From assembly GCA_028285525.1 (NCBI GenBank), contig JANQOZ010000093.1, positions 62,001 to 126,000 of the forward strand: 64,000 nt of DNA, in the 5' to 3' direction. The translations under genes and the position numbers were made by a program. Source of the DNA: Lysobacterales bacterium (GTDB taxonomy: Bacteria > Pseudomonadota > Gammaproteobacteria > Xanthomonadales > SZUA-38). The notes under the pieces were generated by a model. It saw only the letters and a list, made by a program, of their open reading frames with translations. It searched no databases and had not been told where the DNA came from. Positions 28,958-37,492 of the stretch are shown in pieces; within the stretch, counting starts at the first letter, position 1, and the number at the start of each line of letters is the position of its first letter.

Positions 28958-29721
28958 ACGCTCGTGTAGGCAACGAGCTGGCGATTTTTGCCCTTGCGGT
29001 GCAGTTCTTGACCCGAATCCCGGTGCCGGTTGGTGACGTCTATACCCCGGCTCGGCTCGCCGCCGCACCTCGCTATTTTCCGCTGGTGGGGGCCATGATT
29101 GGTGGACTCTGCGCAGCGGTTTTCCTCCTGGCTCAGCCGCTGCTCGGATCCACCGTCAGCACGTTACTCGTATTGGCCGTCGGCATGCTGCTGACCGGCG
29201 CGTTTCATGAAGACGGCCTGGCGGATACCTTCGATGGCCTTGGTGCGGTTTCGCGGGAGCAGATGCTGACCGTGATGCGCGATAGTCGGCTTGGGACTTT
29301 TGGGGCTGCCGCTCTGGGGCTTGTCTTAGCGCTCAAGGCTGCAACTCTGGCCGAACTCCCGCCCGGCACCGTGGCAACGGCCTTGGTAGTCGGACACAGC
29401 CTATCTCGGCTATCAGCCGTGCTGGTGATTGCCAGCAGCCGCTACGTCCGCGATGAAGGCACCGGTAAACCCACGGCCGACGGCATCGACAGCGGCAGCC
29501 TGAGGGTGGCGTTATTGACCGGCGTTGTCATGCTCGCATGGGTTGCGGCGACAGTCGGCTTTACGAATGCGCTGAGTGCCCTCGCCGGCCTGCTGTTTGG
29601 CCACGCGGGGATGCGAGCGCTGTTTGAGCGTCGGCTCGGTGGTTACACCGGCGATACGCTGGGTGCGGTGCAGCAAACCAGCGAGCTGGGCATGTACCTT
29701 GGGCTGCTGCTTTGGCTGTAA
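28954..29721 (+). CDS. cobS: Adenosylcobinamide-GDP ribazoletransferase (cobalamin synthase)
   Basis: Membrane enzyme joining adenosylcobinamide-GDP with alpha-ribazole (phosphate) to make cobalamin (phosphate). 255 residues with six or so helices. Signature parts: LAVQFLTRIPVPVGD, YFPLVGAMIGGL, GAFHEDGLADTFDGLG and RDSRLGTFGA. HEDGLADTFDG is the Asp-rich metal-binding motif of the family. GTG start overlaps the cobT stop (GTGA), and its own TAA overlaps the TTG start of the next gene, so all three are translationally coupled. Confidence 0.95.
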   Translation: MNARVGNELAIFALAVQFLTRIPVPVGDVYTPARLAAAPRYFPLVGAMIGGLCAAVFLLAQPLLGSTVSTLLVLAVGMLLTGAFHEDGLADTFDGLGAVSREQMLTVMRDSRLGTFGAAALGLVLALKAATLAELPPGTVATALVVGHSLSRLSAVLVIASSRYVRDEGTGKPTADGIDSGSLRVALLTGVVMLAWVAATVGFTNALSALAGLLFGHAGMRALFERRLGGYTGDTLGAVQQTSELGMYLGLLLWL

Positions 29722-30248
29722 TCCTGCTGCGCCATACGCGGCCGGTGCTTGGTTCAGAGTACTGTTACGGCAATCTGGATATCGATCTTGCCGATTCGTT
29801 TGAAGCTGACGCTGAACTGGCGATCGCCCAGCTGCCGGCGTTTTCGAGGGTGGTTTCCAGTCCCTTGAGCCGAGCTCGCCTGCTTGCTGAGCGGATCGCG
29901 GCCGGGTGTAACCTCATCTTCTGCATTGACGAGCGGGTTCGGGAGATGGACTTCGCTGCTTGGGAGGGCCGCCGCTGGTCTGAGATACCGCGTGCTGAGC
30001 TTAATGCCTGGGCGATGGACTTTATGGACGCACGACCCCACGGCGGTGAAAGCGTACGAGAGTTCAGTACTCGTTGCCGGGAAGCCGTCGCGGCCTATGA
30101 GCGCGAGGAAGGAGACACGTTGATCGTGTGCCACGCTGGCGTGATTCGTGCGGCGTTTGCCCGCGGCGATGACGTCGATGCGTTCGGCACCGCGGTTAGC
30201 TATGGCGAATCACGCCGCTGGCTCGAGCCTGCGGCCCCATCAAGCTAG
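29712..30248 (+). CDS. cobC: Alpha-ribazole phosphatase, histidine phosphatase family
   Basis: Removes the phosphate from alpha-ribazole phosphate (or from cobalamin phosphate) in nucleotide-loop assembly. 178 residues. The catalytic motif is LLRHTRPV (phospho-His), with VSSPLSRARLLAE, the general acid region REMDFAAWEGRRW, and the second His in VCHAGVIRA. I infer a TTG start at 29712 because no ATG or GTG lies at a suitable place and the frame overlaps the cobS stop by 10 nt. The link to cobalamin rests on gene order as much as on sequence, since the superfamily is broad. Confidence 0.88.
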   Translation: MAVILLRHTRPVLGSEYCYGNLDIDLADSFEADAELAIAQLPAFSRVVSSPLSRARLLAERIAAGCNLIFCIDERVREMDFAAWEGRRWSEIPRAELNAWAMDFMDARPHGGESVREFSTRCREAVAAYEREEGDTLIVCHAGVIRAAFARGDDVDAFGTAVSYGESRRWLEPAAPSS

Positions 30249-30271
30249 CGCCGGCGAAATTTCTTGGGGCG

Positions 30272-30508
30272 TTACGACCCTTGGATCACCCTGACCGTCG
30301 AGAGGACGCTTGGGTTGTCCCGGATTTCCCTTAAGCAATTGATGCACAGGCAATCTTCGTAGTGATAAGTGAGCTCCTCGGCGAGATCTTTTGATAACGT
30401 CACCTGAGAACACTGGCAGTGAACCGGATTGTTGGCTTTACACTCGAACGAGGCGCCGCACCTCGGGCAGGCCACTACCTCATGTTTGCTGCGCAATATT
30501 GTCGTCAC
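30272..30508 (-). CDS. Cysteine-rich CWC family small protein
   Basis: Small protein of 78 residues with the CWC pattern: CPRCGASFECKANNPVHCQCS, then a C-terminal CLCINCL. It should bind zinc or another metal with its eight or so Cys. It is convergent with cobC. Proteins of this type frequently sit near cobalamin or corrinoid genes in gammaproteobacteria, but their role is unknown. A likely cytoplasmic protein, as there is no signal peptide. Confidence 0.8.
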   Translation of the reverse strand: MTTILRSKHEVVACPRCGASFECKANNPVHCQCSQVTLSKDLAEELTYHYEDCLCINCLREIRDNPSVLSTVRVIQGS

Positions 30509-30681
30509 TACCAGGCAGTCTCGGCGCTCGTGAGAGGTGGCGCGATCCGCAGCGGCAAGTGATATGGATTCATGGAGTTACTTTGAGGGCGCTAACGGGT
30601 TGGTCTATGACCGTAGCACCAACCTGCAACCCTCTCAACGCCCGGACCGGGCAGTCTCCTGATCCCTCTTTCGGCGCGGAT

Positions 30682-31956
30682 CTATCGCTGCTGCTGGAGA
30701 AAGATTTCTTTGAATCGAAGGTGCAGCTCCTGATCTTTCCGCTCCTGGGGCTTTCCATCGACGAAGGTGGGTCGGAACCGTGAGATGCGGAAGAACGCTT
30801 TGGCGCCCTGCCGGAACTTGATGGAGCCGTTGCTAGCCAGCACCCTGGGCTTTTTCGGACGCCCGTCAGCGGTCAGGTCGAATTTCATGTGAACCCACCG
30901 ATCATCAGGCAAATTCTCAGGGTCGACGACCTGCAGCGGACTGCGGACCAGCCTCAGTGGCTCAAAGTGAACGGCCTCCTGATCGGCGAGCGCCTCTTGG
31001 GTTTGGCATAGCTCCCAGGCGTCCCGAAACACCTCGACGGCCTCTTGCTCTCGCTCAAACACCATCAGCATGTCTGCATAGTCTAAGGCTGCGATCAGGT
31101 GCCGATAGGGATCGACCACACCAGCGTTCTCGTCGGCAAGCTGCTTGGCTTCCGCCAGCGGATCCAGCGAGTGGCGCTCCAGCTGCGGAACGTAGAGTAA
31201 CGCGAGCGCTTTGCCTTTGAGCAGATCGAGTAATGGCGCGGAGAAGCCGCTGTTCTCTGCCTCGATTCTGCGTCGGGTGCTGTCAAAGAGCGACAGGGCT
31301 GGATGGTAACTTCCGCGTTGCGCCAACCACAGGCCCAGCAAGTTGACCGATGCCACGGTTTCATCCGATTCGTCGCCATGGTTGTGCTTCTGCAGCTTCA
31401 CGGCGGTGGAATGCAGCTGGCCCACCTCCCAGTCTTCGCCGAGAACAAAAAGCGAGTCGATCCTCGAGTAGATCATGGGCACCTGTTCGGCGTTCAGCAT
31501 CCCGTCGCTGCGATGGGTGATGTGCTGCGCCCGCGTGAAGGCGTCCGACGCATCTTCGTGATGGCCCATCTCCTGATAGTTGAGGCCGAGATAGGTCAGC
31601 GGTTCCACCAGCTCCGTGTCAAATGGCCCGGCGAGTTTTTCGTAGATGCGAATCGCTTTTCTAAGGTTGTCGCGGGCGTAGAAATGAAGCCCTTCGTGAT
31701 ACTGGTTGGTCCCGAGGCGAATCAGGCTCTGCGCGGCGTCCAGCGTTTCATCGCCCGTTGCGGCGACCAGCGCGTCGTGTTCCGACTCCAGAGTCTGGAG
31801 ATCGACGGCTTCGTTGGGGGGCGGCAGCATGCCGTCTGTGGCGTTTCGACGTTCTGCGCCAGAACTGGATGGCACGGCCAAAACCAGCGCCAGAATCATC
31901 AGCGAACACTTGTTCGCGAACCTCAAAAGCCTGCATTTGGAAGGCGGTCGGGTCAT
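30682..31956 (-). CDS. Exported TPR protein with TonB-C-like end
   Basis: Exported protein of 424 residues. A signal peptide (about residues 10-33, ...LALVLAVPSSSGA) precedes a helical tetratricopeptide array. Repeats such as TLDAAQSLIRLGTNQYHEGLHF and LVEPLTYLGLNYQEMGHHEDA are visible at about 50-310. The final 85 residues (VHMKFDLTADGRPKKPRVL ... FRISRFRPTFVDGKP) match the layout of a TonB C-terminal domain: beta-strand, helix, RFRP-type strand. That combination is common in Xanthomonadales-like genomes and may bind partner proteins in the periplasm. No ExbB/ExbD gene is near, so it is not a classical energy transducer. Confidence 0.7.
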   Translation of the reverse strand: MTRPPSKCRLLRFANKCSLMILALVLAVPSSSGAERRNATDGMLPPPNEAVDLQTLESEHDALVAATGDETLDAAQSLIRLGTNQYHEGLHFYARDNLRKAIRIYEKLAGPFDTELVEPLTYLGLNYQEMGHHEDASDAFTRAQHITHRSDGMLNAEQVPMIYSRIDSLFVLGEDWEVGQLHSTAVKLQKHNHGDESDETVASVNLLGLWLAQRGSYHPALSLFDSTRRRIEAENSGFSAPLLDLLKGKALALLYVPQLERHSLDPLAEAKQLADENAGVVDPYRHLIAALDYADMLMVFEREQEAVEVFRDAWELCQTQEALADQEAVHFEPLRLVRSPLQVVDPENLPDDRWVHMKFDLTADGRPKKPRVLASNGSIKFRQGAKAFFRISRFRPTFVDGKPQERKDQELHLRFKEIFLQQQR

Positions 31957-32095
31957 TTCTTCATCCTAGCTTCTCAGGCCAGGCACTCCATGAAGAATTT
32001 TCGAATTCAGCGATCAAAAAATCCTTCGCGTGTCGCATTTTGCGGCGGATTGCGTATGTAGGGAGCAGGAAAGCTTTGCTTGCTGGAAGACCTAT

Positions 32096-32545
32096 ATGAA
32101 TCAAATCTTTGCCGATTGGCGCTCCCTACCCCTCGGGCTCGGGCTTTTGCTCGGAATAAGTCTGGTGCTGACTTCGCATGCCGCGCCTGGGCGCCTGACT
32201 GTTCAGGCGAACGCCACGCTCGAGGAGACCGCCTTTCTCGAGATTGAAATCGCAGGTGAAACGCCTGGCACCGAGTTCGATCAGCTGGAGGTCACCGGTG
32301 CTCTTTCGCTCGACGGCGAGCTGCGCATTGTGCTTTCCAATAACTTCTTCCCTGATCCCCAAGACTCTTTTGTCGTGATTTCAGCCCAAACCCTCTCGGG
32401 AACGTTCGCCAATGAGCAGGCTGGCCGAGTGGAGCTGGCTGACGGCAGTGGCAGCATGATGATCACTTATGACGCAACATCAGTCACGCTCAGCGATTTC
32501 GTCAGCTTCACCCTGCTGTTCCGCGATGGATTTGAAAGTGAATAA
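32096..32545 (+). CDS. Exported C-terminal beta module with FxDGFE tail
   Basis: Exported protein of 149 residues, starting at the ATG at 32096 with a clear signal peptide. The mature chain begins PGRLTVQANATLEETAFLEIEI, followed by GTEFDQLEVTGALSLDGELRIVL. This is the repeat module that normally follows ...FEAGLSPGxSPG in long autotransporter-like or choice-of-anchor proteins. It ends LLFRDGFESE. The two genes behind it (32526, 34709) stop exactly at ...GVAPGDA and ...GLSPGSE, where this module would be expected to continue. So this gene looks like a signal peptide joined directly to the C-terminal module of a third family member. It overlaps the next gene by 20 bp. Confidence 0.65.
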   Translation: MNQIFADWRSLPLGLGLLLGISLVLTSHAAPGRLTVQANATLEETAFLEIEIAGETPGTEFDQLEVTGALSLDGELRIVLSNNFFPDPQDSFVVISAQTLSGTFANEQAGRVELADGSGSMMITYDATSVTLSDFVSFTLLFRDGFESE

Positions 32546-34622
32546 CTCGCTGAAGGTCAGCCAGGGCAAAACCCTTGGGCGCAACGATCTTGGGCTGGTC
32601 GTGTCACCGCTCTTGCTGCTGGTGCTGTGGCTCGGATTGGCTAGTCCTGAGTCGGCGTTTGCCGCCCCTGCGGCGGTCGAAATCGTTCGTAGCGGCGACA
32701 TGCCCCCTGGCGGAAACGGGCGCTACGAGAACTTCTCCAGTCCGACCATCAATCTCGGGGGAACACTGATCTTCAGCGCCCGCTTGTTCGAGACCGAAAA
32801 CGATAACCTGGACGACAGCGGTATCTACCGAACCTTCCGACCGCAAACGTTGGGGCCACTCATCACAACACTGGACGAGGTATTTCGCGAGGGAGAAACC
32901 TATTTCATCGGCGATACGCAATACTCGCTGGGCGATATCTACCTGACCAATTTTCTCCTGCAGGACACGCCGATATCCTCCTTTGTCTCGCCGGCGGCCG
33001 GCCAGTTCAACGCAATGACGGTGCGTCTGGACGTGACCGACGGCAACTCCAACGGCAACTCGCTTTTGGCCGTGGAGGACGATCAGGGCACATGGCAGCT
33101 GGTTGTGGCGGCTGGCGACGACGTACCTGCCGGCACCGGCACCTTTAGGGAAATCAGCAACTTTGCGCCCGCTGGCATCTCCCAAACTCTTGGCGTCAGC
33201 TTCGGGGCGAGTTTGGACGGCACGCCGAACGGCAGTGACGACAACGTGGCCCTGTTTCGTTACGTTGCTGACGGAACTTTGCAGGAAGTGGTGCGCAAAG
33301 GGACGCCGTCCAATGCAGGCACCTTTTCCCTGGTCGGCAGCATCAGGCCAAATTCGTTTGGTGGGTTCGCGCTGATCGGTGTTGATGACTCCGGCGACGC
33401 CGCCAACGACACCGCCATCTTTCGTGTCAGTCCATTCTCGCCAGCCCTGATTAGGGTTGTCGGTGAAGGCGATAGCGCGCCGACCGATGACCCCGACCCC
33501 CGCGTCTTCTCCGCGGTCACGGAACACCGTATTAACAACAACGACAGCGTCGGGTTTGCGGGCAGGCTTCGGGATCTTGCAACCGGATTCTCCATCCAGA
33601 ACGGAAGCGGGCTTTATCGCGCAAACAGCGGTGGTGTCGTGACCGAAGTCGTTCGCGAGGGGCAGCTGATTCCTGACGGCAGCGCTCGCTATCAGCGGTT
33701 TGCCAGCAGCTCCAGCGGCGACGTCCCGCGTTCGCCATTTAACGATCTTGACCAGTTTGCTTTTGTCGTCCGCACCAACGTCGAGGGCGGCGGCGGGCAG
33801 TCCAGCGGCCTGTTTCGGGCGTCTGATAGTGAGGTTGTGCAGATTGCCCTGGAGGGAGATCCCTATGAAGACGGAACACTTCTAGGGTTTCGACGCGATC
33901 CAGCGCTGAATAATCAGGGGCTGGTCGTCTTTGACGTGGAGCTGAACGTCGGCACGGAAATCGGCGACGAAGGCCAATTTATTGTCACTAACCAGCTTCT
34001 GGTACTGACCAACGGTGAGGACTTCGCCACGATTGCTCGCGAGGGAGAGCAGATCGGGTCCGGTACGGTCAGGGAGATTTTTTTCAACAACAACCCGCGC
34101 GGTCCGGCAAATGGGCTCAACGATCACGGAGCCGTGAGCTTTGAGGTTCTGTATGACGACGGATCACGGGGAATTATCCTGTGGCGGCCCGAGCTTGGCT
34201 GGCAGTCGGCGTCAGAAGACGGCCAGTGGGACGATCCAGCCAACTGGTTTTTCAACATTCCGCCGAATCTAAATACCAACGTCTCCATCGACACGGACAC
34301 CAACAGCAACGTGGCGGGGCCAGGCGCAGACACCACGGTGAACGCCCTCTCGCTGGGAAACGGATCGGGTCAGGTGGCGCTTACCCTGAGCGCCGGAGGC
34401 GTCGGGACGAGCGAAGGAACAACGATTGGCGCCAACGGCACCGTGACGGTGTCGGCCAATATGACCATCACCGTTGGCGGGCCTGTTGAGAATCGGGGTG
34501 TCATCGAACTGGGTGAGAATAGCGGCCTCACCCTTGAGGGGCCCTATTCCGGGTCCGGATCGATCATCGGTGCTGACGGCGTGGTGGTATTTCAGGCAGG
34601 GGTGGCGCCTGGCGACGCATGA
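32526..34622 (+). CDS. Exported NxxGxxAF-type tandem-repeat protein, copy 1
   Basis: Exported protein of about 698 residues. The ATG at 32526 lies inside the previous gene and leads to a signal peptide ending SAFA-APAAVEIVRSG. The body has repeated blocks of the form NxxGxxxF (NLGGTLIF, NSFGGFAL, NNQGLVVF, NDHGAVSF) set among FREGETYxIG and DGSARYQRF segments. This is the pattern of choice-of-anchor tandem-repeat NxxGxxAF proteins. A short parallel-beta stretch (TTVNALSLGNGSGQ ...) ends at GVAPGDA, where related proteins carry on with SPG and another module. Its TGA overlaps an ATG, but the next gene's better start is at 34709. Role unknown; likely surface or extracellular. Confidence 0.7.
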   Translation: MDLKVNNSLKVSQGKTLGRNDLGLVVSPLLLLVLWLGLASPESAFAAPAAVEIVRSGDMPPGGNGRYENFSSPTINLGGTLIFSARLFETENDNLDDSGIYRTFRPQTLGPLITTLDEVFREGETYFIGDTQYSLGDIYLTNFLLQDTPISSFVSPAAGQFNAMTVRLDVTDGNSNGNSLLAVEDDQGTWQLVVAAGDDVPAGTGTFREISNFAPAGISQTLGVSFGASLDGTPNGSDDNVALFRYVADGTLQEVVRKGTPSNAGTFSLVGSIRPNSFGGFALIGVDDSGDAANDTAIFRVSPFSPALIRVVGEGDSAPTDDPDPRVFSAVTEHRINNNDSVGFAGRLRDLATGFSIQNGSGLYRANSGGVVTEVVREGQLIPDGSARYQRFASSSSGDVPRSPFNDLDQFAFVVRTNVEGGGGQSSGLFRASDSEVVQIALEGDPYEDGTLLGFRRDPALNNQGLVVFDVELNVGTEIGDEGQFIVTNQLLVLTNGEDFATIAREGEQIGSGTVREIFFNNNPRGPANGLNDHGAVSFEVLYDDGSRGIILWRPELGWQSASEDGQWDDPANWFFNIPPNLNTNVSIDTDTNSNVAGPGADTTVNALSLGNGSGQVALTLSAGGVGTSEGTTIGANGTVTVSANMTITVGGPVENRGVIELGENSGLTLEGPYSGSGSIIGADGVVVFQAGVAPGDA

Positions 34623-34708
34623 AAAAAGTAACCAGTAGTCAATTAGTGTCGTTTGGCGGGCGACACGAGAGCAAAATCGTCAAACGAGTGACACTGCAGG
34701 AGGCGACG

Positions 34709-36757
34709 ATGCGACACAGAATTCGAACTTGGTGCTTGTCTTGCGCGCTTATGGGGCTGGCACTTGCATCGCTGACAGGGGCAGCAGCTTCGCCAAACGC
34801 GATTGAGATCGTCAGGGAGGGGCAGCCGGAACCGGGCGGAAACGGGATATTTCGGAACCTGGGAAACCCAACGATCAACATTTCCGGTGCCCTGGTTTTC
34901 ACCGCTGGGCTGGACGATACAGCGAACGACCGTGCCGACGACAGCGGAATTTATCGCGTTTTTATTCCGGCATTGGGCGCTGGACCGGCGATCATAGGCG
35001 TCCAGGAGGTCTTCCGGGAAGGCGAGACCTACGACATCGGCGGAGAGAGCTACTCGCTCGATGATATAGACCTGGAGCATCTATTTCTGGTCGACTTCCC
35101 ATTTTCGAGCACCCTTGGGCCCACTCCGCTGATCGGGCCACTCGGCGCAATGGCTGTACGTTTACCCGTCACCTCCGGCAACCCTGATGGTGACCAGATC
35201 CTCACCGTAGAGGACAACCAGGGCAACTGGCGGCTCGCCGTCGCGGCGGGCGCTGAACTGCCGGGCGGTGACGGCAACTTCGGCGAACTGCCGCGTTTAG
35301 CGATGACCGGCATTTCAACCAACCTTGGGGTCAGCTTTGGGGTGAGCCTCAGCAACACGCCTTTAGGCAGCGATGACAATGTCGGGCTTTATCGATATCT
35401 GGGCGGCAGTACCGTCCAGGAGCTCGCTCGTAAAGGCGTTTCCACCGCTTTTGGAACGTTTACGGCCGTGGGTGGGCTGCGCCCCAATTCATTTGGTGGC
35501 GTGGCGTTCTCCACGCTCGATGACTCCGGTGATCCCGATAACGACACCACAATCTTTCGGGTGAGCAGCTCGGGGAATGGTCTTATCCGGGTCGTCGGCG
35601 AAGGAGATGCTGTCCCCTTCGATAATCCGGAACAGCGGGAATTTGTGCAGCTTGACCAATACCGGCTGAACAATAACGACAGCGTTGGATTTTCCGGACG
35701 GCTGCGCGACGCGGTAACCGGTCTTGCGATTCAAAACGGCAGTGGACTCTACCGCGCCACCAGCAGTGGCGTGATAACTGAATTTGTCCGCGAAGGGCAG
35801 CTCATTCCTGACGGCAGTGCGCGCTTCCAGCGCTTTGTGAACCTGTTTGGGAACGACGCCCCGCGGCCGGCGTTCAATGATCTCGAGCAGTTTGCCTACA
35901 TCATTCGGACGAATGTTGAGAACAACGGCGGCCAGTCGAGCGGTTTGTTTCTCGCGTCGGAGGACGGGGTTATCCAGATCGCGCTCCAGGGTGACGCCTA
36001 TGAAGACGGCACCTTTCAGGGCTTCCGTCGCGACCCGGCGCTGAACAACCAGGGGCTCGTTGTCTTCGACGTGGAGCTGAATGTTGGTACCGGGGTCGAC
36101 GAAGAGGGGGAGTTTGTGATCACCGATCAGCTCCTCGTGCTGACGAACGGCGAGGACTTTGCCACCATCGCCCGGGAGGGCGAGGAAATTGGTGGGCGCA
36201 CGATTCGAGAGATCATCTTCAACAACAATCCACGGGGGCCGGCCAACGGTCTTAACGACTTTGGGGCCGTGGCATTTTTGGTCGAATACGAGGACAACTC
36301 GGACGCACTCATTTACTGGCGCCCCGAACTTGGCTGGGATGCGCCCACCGGTGACGGCGATTGGGACGACCCGGCCAACTGGTTTTTCAACATACCGCCC
36401 AATCCCGATACGAACGTTTCCATCGATACGGACACCGACAGCAACTTATCGGGTCCAGCCGACGACGTAACCGTCAACGCTGTCTCCCTTGGCAACGGGG
36501 CAGGTCAGGCCACGCTTAGTTTTAATGGCGGGAACATCGCTACCAGGGAGGGAACAACCATTGGCCCAAACGGCTCGCTGGTGGTGCCAACCGGCGCCAT
36601 GGTGGCGCTGACGGGGCCCGTTGCAAACGATGGCAGCATCGAGCTTGGTAGCAACAGCGAACTCACAGTCGCGGGGGGCTATTCGGGGTCTGGCTCTTTA
36701 GGTGGGCCGGGAAGCACGGTGGTGTTCGAGGCAGGCCTGTCGCCAGGTTCTGAGTGA
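34709..36757 (+). CDS. Exported NxxGxxAF-type tandem-repeat protein, copy 2
   Basis: Close paralog of the gene at 32526, collinear along the full length (FRRDPALNNQGLVVFDVELN is shared word for word). 682 residues. I choose the ATG at 34709 because AGGAGG lies 5 nt before it and a signal peptide (LMGLALASLTGAAA) follows. The longer frame from 34619 is not needed. It ends ...FEAGLSPGSE, again just short of where the C-terminal module seen in the 32096 gene would begin. Tandem duplication with loss of the tail in both long copies is the simplest history. Confidence 0.7.
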   Translation: MRHRIRTWCLSCALMGLALASLTGAAASPNAIEIVREGQPEPGGNGIFRNLGNPTINISGALVFTAGLDDTANDRADDSGIYRVFIPALGAGPAIIGVQEVFREGETYDIGGESYSLDDIDLEHLFLVDFPFSSTLGPTPLIGPLGAMAVRLPVTSGNPDGDQILTVEDNQGNWRLAVAAGAELPGGDGNFGELPRLAMTGISTNLGVSFGVSLSNTPLGSDDNVGLYRYLGGSTVQELARKGVSTAFGTFTAVGGLRPNSFGGVAFSTLDDSGDPDNDTTIFRVSSSGNGLIRVVGEGDAVPFDNPEQREFVQLDQYRLNNNDSVGFSGRLRDAVTGLAIQNGSGLYRATSSGVITEFVREGQLIPDGSARFQRFVNLFGNDAPRPAFNDLEQFAYIIRTNVENNGGQSSGLFLASEDGVIQIALQGDAYEDGTFQGFRRDPALNNQGLVVFDVELNVGTGVDEEGEFVITDQLLVLTNGEDFATIAREGEEIGGRTIREIIFNNNPRGPANGLNDFGAVAFLVEYEDNSDALIYWRPELGWDAPTGDGDWDDPANWFFNIPPNPDTNVSIDTDTDSNLSGPADDVTVNAVSLGNGAGQATLSFNGGNIATREGTTIGPNGSLVVPTGAMVALTGPVANDGSIELGSNSELTVAGGYSGSGSLGGPGSTVVFEAGLSPGSE

Positions 36758-36797
36758 AACGGGGTCCAGCTCCCTGCCCTCACAATCTTGAGCCTGA

Positions 36798-37364
36798 CTA
36801 GGAACCCGGGTTCGCGGCTTCAGAAGCTAACCCGCCACGCAGGTTAGCCAGGGTCAGGTACAGGCCAAACAGGATTTCCACCAGCGCTACGGACCAGATC
36901 AGGCCCACAAACAGCTTGCCGGGAGCGGTCGCGTCCAGGACGCCCATGGCGGTGATCACAGCGCCGAGCGCCCAGAAGTCCTTTTTTCCGTACACCGAGC
37001 TAAAGGCAAAGTAGTGAGTGCCGACGGCGATGGCGGCGACGGGAAACGCCAGCGTGGGTTCAAGTCGCAGCAGCAGGAACGCCGGAAAGAATCCGCCGAT
37101 CATGGCGATGGTGCTTTCCAACGCTATCGTCCCGAGGCGATTGTCCGGCGAAGGCCCAGGCCGACGCATCAGCCCTCGTACGATGATCGCGCCGATCGGA
37201 AAGATAAACATGCCGCCGAAAAAGAGCACTACAAACGCTTTTTCAAACGACGTCGACTGCAGCGTTATCGCGGCCGCGGCCCACACAAAACCAGATACGA
37301 CAGCCCCCGGCCCGCCATTGACGAAAGAGCGCCGCATTTCTGCCTGAGCCACCGCAAGTTCCAT
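36798..37364 (-). CDS. Multi-helix inner membrane protein (DUF7010-like)
   Basis: Integral membrane protein of 188 residues with about six helices. The short N-terminus MELAVAQAEMRRSFVNGGPG is cytoplasmic-like, followed by SGFVWAAAAITL, then FFGGMFIFPIGAIIVRGL. The Phe/Gly-rich second helix and the RR-containing loop (GLMRRPGPSPDN) recall a small family annotated DUF7010. Function unknown. It stands alone: convergent with the repeat-protein pair and 128 bp from the paaK stop on the same strand. Confidence 0.65.
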   Translation of the reverse strand: MELAVAQAEMRRSFVNGGPGAVVSGFVWAAAAITLQSTSFEKAFVVLFFGGMFIFPIGAIIVRGLMRRPGPSPDNRLGTIALESTIAMIGGFFPAFLLLRLEPTLAFPVAAIAVGTHYFAFSSVYGKKDFWALGAVITAMGVLDATAPGKLFVGLIWSVALVEILFGLYLTLANLRGGLASEAANPGS

Positions 37365-37492
37365 AGTGCTTTCCTCGAGATTCGATGGAAATATGGTGCT
37401 TGCCGTGGGTCACCGACGCCATTGACAGATGTCATCAGGTTCTTATGAACCTCGCATAGCGAGACTTGATGGACAGGCCCGACCGCGCAGGC

